Assembly: GCA_003135995.1 (NCBI GenBank)
Contig: PNBM01000047.1
Location: 180-5,454 of the forward strand
DNA length: 5,275 nucleotides
Origin: Ignavibacteriota bacterium
GTDB taxonomy: Bacteria; Bacteroidota; Ignavibacteria; Tepidaquicellales; Tepidaquicellaceae
Direction of reading: 5' to 3'
The translations under genes were made by a program, and so were the position numbers. A model generated the notes under the pieces. It searched no databases, was not told the origin of the DNA, and saw only the letters and a list, made by a program, of their open reading frames with translations. Below are positions 1 to 5,275 of the stretch, one piece after another (the first letter of the stretch is position 1; each line of letters starts with the position of its first letter).

Positions 1-110
1 TAATCATAGTCCCGATAGCGAAGTGTATCGGGAATTTTGATAAAATAAAAAATTTGTTTTAAAATTATTTTAAGAGCCGGACGTTTATTCTTCCGGCTTT
101 TATTATTCAT
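1..110 (-). CDS. Possible start of a downstream gene, running off the left edge (weak)
   Basis: On the minus strand an ATG at 110-108 opens a frame of 36 codons with no stop before the window edge. The first residues read MNNKSRKNKRPALKIILKQ, a basic N-terminus followed by a short hydrophobic stretch. The ATG lies 24 nt beyond the stop of the fusion gene, a normal operon spacing. Against it: there is no Shine-Dalgarno sequence, both hairpins of this region fall inside it, and 36 stop-free codons are not rare enough in AT-rich DNA to prove coding. I recognise no family. I rate the non-coding, terminator-bearing interpretation as more likely. Confidence 0.2.
   Translation of the reverse strand, partial: MNNKSRKNKRPALKIILKQIFYFIKIPDTLRYRDYD
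10..33. repeat. Perfect 8-bp hairpin, possibly an interspersed palindromic repeat
   Basis: TCCCGATA (10-17) is the exact reverse complement of TATCGGGA (26-33), with an 8-nt loop GCGAAGTG. On the plus strand it is followed by ATTTTGAT, a poor U-tract, and on the minus strand by no T-run at all, so it is not a convincing classical terminator. Short CCCGATA/TATCGGG hairpins between genes remind me of small repeats dispersed in Bacteroidota-type genomes. That is recollection and not something this window can show. The hairpin itself is certain; its function is open. Confidence 0.55.
71..102. terminator. Terminator-like hairpin downstream of the fusion gene
   Basis: AGCCGGA (75-81) pairs with TCCGGCT (92-98) around a 10-nt loop. 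The stem extends outward by one G-T and three A-T pairs to 71 and 102. On the plus strand it is followed by TTTTATTATT, a fair U-tract. On the minus strand the following CTTAAAATAATTTT is weaker. It starts about 32 nt past the stop codon of the minus-strand fusion gene, the expected place for its terminator. It may be bidirectional and also serve a plus-strand gene ending left of the window. A competing reading is that it lies inside a small open frame (see 1-110). Confidence 0.55.
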
Positions 111-134
111 AAACAGAAACAGCGTGCGTTAGCT

Positions 135-2627
135 TTAACCTCCGGTAACGTGTTTGAAAAAGATATTGTACATTACTTTCCAGAAATATTTCCAGTCGGT
201 TTTAAACGGATGCTCGTCATAACTATCGAGATATCTTCTTTCCGAATCCAAAATTTCTTCAAAAGTCTTTGGCATATCCGCGAAATATGGCGGAATTAAA
301 CCGGGTTTATAATTGATGCGGCGTTTACGAATAGCTTCATCATACATATTGTAATAATGAACAGAAATCGGTCTGACGCCGAATAACTTCAAATCACCCT
401 TCAATAAATTCCATATCATAGGCAGTTCATCGAGCCAGTATTTGCGCAATAATTTGCCCCAGTGAGTTACTCTGAAATCTCCGTTAAACTTACCGCTATC
501 TTTTAAATGATTATATTTACAAATAAATTCCTGCAGGTATTCCGAAAAAGGATGCATAGTCCGGAATTTATAGACATTTATAATTTTACCGTTTTTCCCT
601 ACACGTTTTAACTTGATAAAAAAACCGAATGAGGGGTCTTTATCATAGGCAGGTTCTTTTATTCGTTTCGCGGTAAAATAAATTTGCTTGTTAATTTCTT
701 CATAACCAATTATCTCGAAGCCGCAGGAGACCAGCCTTCCCAATGTTTCTGCAAGCGATATGAGCCGGTTTTTCCCGTTTGTAATCGGATAATATAATTT
801 CTTTGTCACACATATTTTCGGGAGTGCTCTTTTAAAAACAAAGTCGACCGCATAAAAAGGAAATGCAAGAATTGCAGGGACTTTTTCAAATATCCTTTTT
901 TTCCTTTGATTAAATGTTTCAACATTCCCGATGAATATTCCGCCCTGTACAAGTTTGCTGTTTACAGATTCAAAAAATTTATTTATATAACGAATATCGT
1001 TAATTTTATGAATATTAATAATGCTGTGAACTTTATTTTTCAGAACTTCAATATGGGTTCTTAAATTTGTTTTATTTATCACAGGATTATCATTCTCTTT
1101 TATATGTTTAAATATATAAAAGGCTAAAGCAGGGTCAAGGTCTCTGACTGCTACTGTCCGTACGTCGTCATCTAATAACTTGAAAAAGATATTGTAAATT
1201 CTTTCAAACAGAAGATGATTTGAAGTTTTATTCTTAGGAATATTTTGTTCAACTTTAGGCGGATTGTAATTATAAATCAGTTGTTGATTTACGGAAAGAT
1301 TATTCGTGTCTGCATCTAACGGATTTTTCGAAATAAAATTCTTATTGACGGGAATATCATACCCGTTATTCGTTAACGGATTTTCGAAACCCGATTCCAG
1401 TGCCAGCGGGTAGGAATTATCATCTTCATAAAAATTATTACCGGAACCGGAATTAGAACCGGTTAATACATTAGCTTTTCTTGATATCATACTCGCATTA
1501 TAATATAACTTTTTATTCATATTCATCTTATTGGCATATACACCGCTCCACAAATTACTTTTAAATTTATTTTGATATTCAGGATTTTCATTCATTATTT
1601 TTTTACTGTTCGGATAATTTTCGATGAACCATACCATAAAAGCCGTTACATCGATTTTATCGGCTAACATATCCTGTCTTCGCTTTTGCCATTCCTTTTT
1701 CAGATTCGGAGTGTCTAATAATTCAACCGCCTTTTCAAGAACGCCGTTAGAATTTCTGAAGCCGTATAATAATCCGTAATTTTCCTGTTCTTTCAGAGTA
1801 CCGGCAGAGATAGAATTGATATAGAGTGCAGGAGTTCCTATCATAGCACATTCGGAAGCCATCGTCGCCCCTTCACCGATAAACATAGTAGCATAATGTA
1901 AAACATCGTGCATCTTTTCAGGTGAAATATTTAAATGATATTTTTTCATTTCGTCGGGTAACTCTCCTTCTGAAGAAATCAGGACTTTTCCGTATTTAGA
2001 TAATTCAAAAATCAATTTCTTTTTCATTTCATAATTTAAACCGTTCTGCATAAAATCATGACTTGCATTCCAGGAGACATAACGGAATATAAAATATTTT
2101 TGGTCTTTTTTAATATCGATGGATTGCAGTGTTGCAGGGTTAGGGCTGAACCATTTCGGATGTAAATAACAAAGCTCCATGTAGCCGTCAAAAAATATTT
2201 GTTTTTTTCCGAAATTCTTATAGAAACAGGATGGAGTTAAAATTGTATTTGTAAAAGGTAAACACATTGTATGTTCCAGCTTAGCGTTTTCAGAATCGTT
2301 AAATGCTATGTGATGTTTACCAAGCAATTTTGAAACGTGGGCGGCATAGGGTGAACCGAAGCTGAGAAATAAATCGGGCTGATATTTTTTAGCATATTTA
2401 TACAGAACATTATCTCCCTGAACAATATAAATAAGTTTACCCAATAAACTTTTTTTGCCCTGTCCTCTTGATTTGTATTGTAAGCTGTAATGCTTTAATA
2501 ACGGAATTGCAACTTCTTTATTTCTTGCCGTTATAAAGAAATCATGTCCTTTTTGCCTCATCAGTGTAATGAAATTCCGGAAGTAATGAACATGCGCCGG
2601 GTGACCTATATCAATAAATATTTTCAT
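135..2627 (-). CDS. DUF354 glycosyltransferase fused to a polyprenyl-phosphate sugar-phosphate transferase
   Basis: An 830-residue two-enzyme fusion. Residues 1-340 match a whole DUF354 protein (GT-B fold, related in shape to UDP-GlcNAc 2-epimerase). The N-terminal motif is KIFIDIGHPAHVHYFRNF, followed by LSFGSPYAAHVSK (88-100), NDSENAK (110-116) and the nucleotide-sugar loop GEGATMASE (251-259). Residues 345-470 are an Asn-rich linker. Residues 471-659 form a domain I cannot name, with a hydrophobic stretch at 583-603. Residues 660-830 are a bacterial sugar transferase core: LKRVGKNGK (673-681), YKFRTM (686-691), the catalytic Asp733-Glu734 pair in LDELP, and GVRPIS (750-755). By family knowledge, the PGT half moves a sugar phosphate from a nucleotide sugar to undecaprenyl phosphate at the inner membrane. 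The DUF354 half may add the next sugar; that is inference. The ATG at 2627 is supported by a strong Shine-Dalgarno and by the family N-terminus. The gene is last of the three, 375 nt after the GT4 gene. Confidence 0.9.
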   Translation of the reverse strand: MKIFIDIGHPAHVHYFRNFITLMRQKGHDFFITARNKEVAIPLLKHYSLQYKSRGQGKKSLLGKLIYIVQGDNVLYKYAKKYQPDLFLSFGSPYAAHVSKLLGKHHIAFNDSENAKLEHTMCLPFTNTILTPSCFYKNFGKKQIFFDGYMELCYLHPKWFSPNPATLQSIDIKKDQKYFIFRYVSWNASHDFMQNGLNYEMKKKLIFELSKYGKVLISSEGELPDEMKKYHLNISPEKMHDVLHYATMFIGEGATMASECAMIGTPALYINSISAGTLKEQENYGLLYGFRNSNGVLEKAVELLDTPNLKKEWQKRRQDMLADKIDVTAFMVWFIENYPNSKKIMNENPEYQNKFKSNLWSGVYANKMNMNKKLYYNASMISRKANVLTGSNSGSGNNFYEDDNSYPLALESGFENPLTNNGYDIPVNKNFISKNPLDADTNNLSVNQQLIYNYNPPKVEQNIPKNKTSNHLLFERIYNIFFKLLDDDVRTVAVRDLDPALAFYIFKHIKENDNPVINKTNLRTHIEVLKNKVHSIINIHKINDIRYINKFFESVNSKLVQGGIFIGNVETFNQRKKRIFEKVPAILAFPFYAVDFVFKRALPKICVTKKLYYPITNGKNRLISLAETLGRLVSCGFEIIGYEEINKQIYFTAKRIKEPAYDKDPSFGFFIKLKRVGKNGKIINVYKFRTMHPFSEYLQEFICKYNHLKDSGKFNGDFRVTHWGKLLRKYWLDELPMIWNLLKGDLKLFGVRPISVHYYNMYDEAIRKRRINYKPGLIPPYFADMPKTFEEILDSERRYLDSYDEHPFKTDWKYFWKVMYNIFFKHVTGG
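1218..1595 (-). other. Asn-rich linker between the two enzyme halves
   Basis: Codons 345-470 of the fusion gene. About 27 of 126 residues are Asn (21%), with Ser, Gly, Pro and Tyr also common. It includes a GS-type run TGSNSGSGNN (389-398) and few hydrophobic blocks, so it is probably disordered. No catalytic motif is visible. Methionines at 345, 367, 369 and 380 could in principle restart translation of the PGT half alone, but none has a clear Shine-Dalgarno in front. It reads as a flexible tether, perhaps derived from a translated former intergenic region. Confidence 0.6.
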
Positions 2628-2631
2628 ATTA

Positions 2632-2638
2632 TCCTCTC
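2632..2638 (-). promoter_or_regulatory. Strong Shine-Dalgarno of the fusion gene, in a small hairpin
   Basis: On the minus strand GAGAGGA lies 4 nt before the ATG at 2627, which fixes the start. AGGAT (2635-2631) can pair with ATCCT (2643-2639) across a 3-nt loop, a 5-bp hairpin that would partly mask the site. The other two genes lack a comparable sequence, so this gene appears set up for independent ribosome entry. Confidence 0.6.
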
Positions 2639-2676
2639 AGGATTTAAAGTTTTAAATTATCTTTAAAAAGAGGGAA

Positions 2677-2688
2677 GGCAATATTGCC
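2677..2688. promoter_or_regulatory. Perfect 12-nt palindrome, candidate operator
   Basis: GGCAATATTGCC is its own reverse complement. It lies 49 nt upstream of the fusion gene's start, where a dimeric regulator could bind near the promoter. No second copy was noticed in the window, no regulator gene is present, and the role is inferred only from symmetry and position. Confidence 0.3.
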
Positions 2689-2854
2689 CATAGCATTTTG
2701 CGGAAAACAAAAATACTTAATGCTAAGGTAGATGATGCTGTACAGGTTATGACTCTAATTAATATACGAGTAAATACCCGTTCCCCCAATATCAACTATC
2801 TGAATAGCTGAAAATTTGTATATCTTAGTTCAAGAGCTTTAAATTGTATTCTTC

Positions 2855-2934
2855 ACAAGTGCTTACATTATCTGTTGTCAGAATATTTATCCCCTACAAT
2901 AATATTCCGCAATTTTAAAATAACAGGCACTTGT
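2855..2934. repeat. Nested inverted repeat (three stems)
   Basis: ACAAGTGC (2855-2862) pairs with GCACTTGT (2927-2934). Directly inside it, CTGTT (2872-2876) pairs with AACAG (2922-2926), leaving a 9-nt bulge on one side only. Within that, GAATATT (2881-2887) pairs with AATATTC (2901-2907) around a 13-nt loop. On the plus strand a run of five T (2934-2938) overlaps the end of the outer stem. In plus-strand RNA the middle stem gains a G-U and a U-A pair that the minus strand loses. It could be a structured RNA, a loose terminator or chance; no known riboswitch family is recognised. Confidence 0.35.
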
Positions 2935-3002
2935 TTTTCCGGATTTATTAAATATTCGAACATCGGAGATATTACTTTGTAAAAATTTATTTATATTAGT
3001 TT

Positions 3003-4166
3003 TTAAGTATTAAATAATAATTTATTTTCAATCACTTTTTCTGTTCGATAATGTAAAATCGTTCTATAAAGTGATTCCAGTCTTTCATTTTCTCTCATTA
3101 AATTTATTTTCTCGTAGACAATATCGTAAGCGGATAATAAATCAAGATTATGATTTCCGTTCAGGGCAGTATTTATTTTTTCCGCTAAAGCTTCTTCATC
3201 ACGCGCGGGACATACCAGTAAATGTTTTCCGGGTATAAATTTAGAGTAGAGCCAGGGTAAATCCGTTACAACATTCGGAGTTAGACATGCCATGCTCTCG
3301 TAAACAGAGAACGGAGACGAATCGCTCGACGGAACCGAGATGTTAACATCTGCATCACGGTAAAAATATTTCAGATTCTTGATTCTGTTCTGATGACCGG
3401 CGAATAATATATTTTTTTCTAAATTATGTTTTCTTATAAATCCTGACAACTGAGAGTTAAGCTGGTCCTTTTCTGCTGTTAAGATGTAAATACAACCGGG
3501 AAAATTCTTCCTGACGGTCAAAATGCTTTTAATAATGGTATCTATATTATATATCGGGTTAACAACTCCTCTTGAACAAAAAACAATTTTACGATTTGAT
3601 AAATTATATGTCTTTCTTATAATATCCTTCGTAACGTTTTTATTGAATATATTAAAGTCGATTCCAATTTCTATTATTTTATTCATATGATTATTTTCGG
3701 GTGCACCGTATTTCAACCCTGACTTATAGGCTACTTCAGAATCCTGAACAACTGCATCGACTTTCTTATACATAAATCTGTAAAAAGGAATTAAAAATTT
3801 AAAGCGTTTTGGCGTAAGTATAACGTCAGTTCCCTGATTTTCAATTACCTTTAAACCTTTACATTTATAGTAAAGGTAAAATAAGTTTAATGCATTAACA
3901 ACGTGTAACACATCAGGATTAATTTGTTTTAGAATTCTTTTTATTTCAAAATAATGAATAACTCTTTTTACAAAAGGAATTTTATCCAGAATTGTTTTTC
4001 TGAGCTTTATTGTTATTAAACCGTCCGGTTCCGAAACGGTTTCCCCTAAATCAAACATTATAGAAAAAACTTCGTGATTATTTTTAATAAAATATTTTAT
4101 TCTTTCCAGAGTGTAAGGGTCGTTTGCTCTGTGTAAAAATGCTATTTTTAATTTATTTCGATTCAT
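3003..4166 (-). CDS. GT-B glycosyltransferase, family 4-like
   Basis: A 387-residue cytoplasmic or membrane-associated glycosyltransferase of full family length. The N-terminal Rossmann domain starts at KIAFLHRAND (7-16) and includes PDVLHVVNAL (84-93) and NQGTDVI (110-116). The acceptor-side domain ends near EIGIDFNIF (166-174), the usual hinge motif. The C-terminal nucleotide-sugar domain starts at KIVFCSRG (193-200) and carries SVPSSDSSPFSVYESMA (277-293). There the usual E-x7-E pair of family 4 is D282-x7-E290, with the second Glu kept. By family knowledge it transfers a sugar from an NDP- or GDP-sugar with retention of configuration; donor and acceptor cannot be read. Its ATG overlaps the aminotransferase stop by 14 nt, and no strong Shine-Dalgarno precedes it (only AAAAGAA), so translation is probably coupled. 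The KIAFL start region supports the chosen ATG. Confidence 0.88.
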   Translation of the reverse strand: MNRNKLKIAFLHRANDPYTLERIKYFIKNNHEVFSIMFDLGETVSEPDGLITIKLRKTILDKIPFVKRVIHYFEIKRILKQINPDVLHVVNALNLFYLYYKCKGLKVIENQGTDVILTPKRFKFLIPFYRFMYKKVDAVVQDSEVAYKSGLKYGAPENNHMNKIIEIGIDFNIFNKNVTKDIIRKTYNLSNRKIVFCSRGVVNPIYNIDTIIKSILTVRKNFPGCIYILTAEKDQLNSQLSGFIRKHNLEKNILFAGHQNRIKNLKYFYRDADVNISVPSSDSSPFSVYESMACLTPNVVTDLPWLYSKFIPGKHLLVCPARDEEALAEKINTALNGNHNLDLLSAYDIVYEKINLMRENERLESLYRTILHYRTEKVIENKLLFNT

Positions 4167-5202
4167 ATAATTCTTTTATGACTTTTTTTGTAATCTCATT
4201 CTCCTGACCGTACCATATCGGTAAACAGGCATGGTGTGACGCTATTTTATTTTTACTTCCTAACGTATAGTCGTATACAGCCGAAGTCTTTGTTTTTAAT
4301 TTCGGCAAGAACTCCAAAATTGGTTTGTCGTCGTTATATACAATGAACTTATAATAATTACCGGATGAAAATGCAGATATTTGCTTTATATAAGGTATTC
4401 CTAATTCTTCACAGGCTTTAATGTATTGTTCGGCGATGTGTTTCTTGTTTTCGATTATCTCTTCAGTATTCATCAAAACGGAATAAATTAATAATGCCTG
4501 TATTTCCGATGGTCTGTTATTACTTCCTATATTCATTTTTTGTTCAAACCTGTCATAAATTATAAAGCGTTTTACTAATTCTCCGATTTCATTATTCTTA
4601 GTAATTACAACTCCGCCTTCACCCGCAGGAATAGATTTGGTTGCATAAAAAGAAAAAGCTCCTCCGTCACCAAATGTTCCGGAATGTTTTCCGTTCAAAG
4701 TAGCACCATAACTATGAGCACAATCTTCGAGCAGTATTATGTTTTCGGAACGACAAAACTCCGCAATTTTTTCGATGTCAGGATTAATTATTCCGCCGAT
4801 ATGACTTAAAAGTATCATCAAACTTTTCTTATCACCTTTAAATTGTTCAACCGCTTTTCTGACCTGTTCGATGGATGGCATAAGTGTTTCGAGCGAGCAA
4901 TCTATATAGCCCGACAAATTACAGCCCGAAGTGTAAACCATAGTTTTCACACCATACATAGTATTTGATTGTATTAACACATTCATTCTATTATAATAAG
5001 TTTTATAAATCATCATCAATGCAACCAATCCGCTTCCGTTTGAGGAAGTCGGTACAGAGCAGCTGACGTTGCAGTGACTGTTTATAAACGTTGAGATTTC
5101 CTTATTCCATTTTCCCTCAGCAAGATTTCCACTGTTAAATATGTCATCGAGGTTTTCCTTGAAAAAACTAACAGAGCCCTGAGGAAGCTTAATCATTCCC
5201 AT
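4153..5202 (-). CDS. DegT/DnrJ/EryC1/StrS-family PLP aminotransferase
   Basis: A 349-residue PLP-dependent aminotransferase of the sugar-aminotransferase type (fold type I), a little shorter than the usual 360-400. Visible elements in order: phosphate-binding loop region PTSSNGSGLVAL (51-62), pyridine-ring aspartate D160 in LLEDCAHSYGA, the Schiff-base lysine K189 in FSFYATKS followed by GEGG (194-197), NNRPSEIQAL (228-237), and the C-terminal LPIWYG (327-332). Lysine at 189, and not the histidine of the related dehydratases, supports transamination. By family knowledge it converts a keto-sugar nucleotide to an amino sugar using glutamate; the exact substrate is unknown. It is first of the three genes and overlaps the GT4 gene by 14 nt. 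No Shine-Dalgarno precedes the ATG at 5202; Met3 (5196) is an alternative start with little effect. The segment at 63-110 is divergent from common members. Confidence 0.9.
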   Translation of the reverse strand: MGMIKLPQGSVSFFKENLDDIFNSGNLAEGKWNKEISTFINSHCNVSCSVPTSSNGSGLVALMMIYKTYYNRMNVLIQSNTMYGVKTMVYTSGCNLSGYIDCSLETLMPSIEQVRKAVEQFKGDKKSLMILLSHIGGIINPDIEKIAEFCRSENIILLEDCAHSYGATLNGKHSGTFGDGGAFSFYATKSIPAGEGGVVITKNNEIGELVKRFIIYDRFEQKMNIGSNNRPSEIQALLIYSVLMNTEEIIENKKHIAEQYIKACEELGIPYIKQISAFSSGNYYKFIVYNDDKPILEFLPKLKTKTSAVYDYTLGSKNKIASHHACLPIWYGQENEITKKVIKELYESK

Positions 5203-5275
5203 AAATAAATTTCAGTTTAATTTTATTTGTTGTTATAAATTACATCATACCAGATTGTATTCGAAATTAAATTCT
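5203..5275 (-). other. Leader of the aminotransferase gene; possible tail of an upstream gene
   Basis: This AT-rich segment precedes the aminotransferase on the minus strand. One frame is open from the window edge to a TAA at 5225-5223, ending in NTIWYDVIYNNK, which would leave a 20-nt spacer, typical of an operon. Only 16 full codons are visible, so chance is easily possible, and another frame also stays open to a TGA at 5246-5244. A TATGAT (5249-5244) resembles a -10 box, but no -35 partner is seen. Neither a promoter nor an upstream gene can be called firmly. Confidence 0.25.

Larger units (their letters stand above)
2656..2982 (+). pseudogene. Possible plus-strand gene remnant with one internal TGA
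   Basis: Reading plus-strand codons from 2656, there are 51 sense codons, a TGA at 2809-2811, then 56 more sense codons in the same frame before TAA at 2980-2982. At this base composition about eight stops would be expected in 107 random codons, so a single one is unusual, allowing for having picked the best of six frames. The first part reads like protein (for example SILRKTKILNAKVDDAVQVM) and the second includes IIFRNFKITGTCFSGFIKY. The only in-frame ATG (2749) precedes the TGA by just 20 codons, so no intact gene is possible. I recognise no family. It opposes the three genes around it, which would fit a decayed insertion. Chance remains a real alternative. Confidence 0.3.
2628..3002. other. 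375-nt gap between GT4 and fusion genes
   Basis: No intact gene is seen. The gap contains the ribosome binding site of the fusion gene, a 12-nt palindrome (2677-2688), a nested inverted repeat (2855-2934) and a plus-strand frame with one internal TGA (2656-2982). I looked for a promoter for the fusion gene on the minus strand. A TAnnTTTG-like box, TATTTTTG (2715-2708), resembles the Bacteroidota -7 element, but no matching TTG-type upstream box sits at the usual distance. The gap is far longer than expected inside a coupled operon, so a separate promoter or an insertion/decay event is plausible. Confidence 0.6.

Noticed and set aside
1430..1475. Repeated ACCGGA/AACCGG units in the linker DNA
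   Set aside because: They are explained by codons for the Gly-Ser-Asn run of the linker, and are too short and irregular to be a separate repeat element.
2708..2715. TATTTTTG as a Bacteroidota-type -7 promoter element for the fusion gene
   Set aside because: No TTG-type element lies at the expected distance upstream on the minus strand, and one 8-nt match with two free positions is expected by chance in AT-rich DNA.
2912..2921. ATTTTAAAAT palindrome
   Set aside because: An AT-only 10-nt palindrome is trivial at this base composition.
2868..2963. Minus-strand 31-codon ORF in the gap (starts MFEYLINPEK) and further short minus-strand open pieces toward the fusion gene
   Set aside because: It is too short, has no Shine-Dalgarno, and the following pieces need several frameshifts to join. 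It overlaps the longer plus-strand open frame and the inverted repeat, so it is not supported as a gene.
1..5275. CRISPR array, tRNA/rRNA genes, insertion sequence ends or transposase
   Set aside because: No regularly spaced repeats, no tRNA-like cloverleaf, no rRNA motifs and no transposase motif were seen in reading the window.

Overview
The window is low in GC (roughly one third by eye) and holds three genes on the minus strand, read from right to left. It looks like part of a surface polysaccharide, O-antigen or exopolysaccharide locus. I infer a member of the Bacteroidota/Ignavibacteriota (FCB) group. The reasons are the AT-rich codon use, weak or absent Shine-Dalgarno sequences before two of the three genes, and the style of the sugar-phosphate transferase domain, which resembles a long-form subfamily I associate with Bacteroidota. 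This assignment is not proven by the sequence.

In transcription order the genes are: (1) 5202-4153, a DegT/DnrJ/EryC1/StrS-type PLP aminotransferase with its Schiff-base lysine intact; (2) 4166-3003, a family-4-like GT-B glycosyltransferase whose start overlaps the end of the aminotransferase by 14 nt; (3) after a 375-nt gap, 2627-135, an 830-residue protein joining a DUF354-type GT-B glycosyltransferase to a polyprenyl-phosphate sugar-phosphate transferase (PGT) through a long Asn-rich linker. A plausible combined role: the aminotransferase makes an amino sugar nucleotide, the PGT half loads a sugar phosphate onto the lipid carrier at the inner membrane, and the DUF354 half and the GT4 enzyme extend the glycan.

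The 375-nt gap is not featureless. It carries a plus-strand frame of 107 sense codons broken by a single TGA (a possible gene remnant), a nested inverted repeat, and a perfect 12-nt palindrome about 50 bp upstream of the fusion gene, which has its own strong Shine-Dalgarno sequence. Downstream of the fusion gene (1-134) there are two hairpins, one of them terminator-like. A weak open frame also runs through both to the window edge. The most notable item is the DUF354-PGT fusion; I do not see a clearly new defence, mobile or RNA system.
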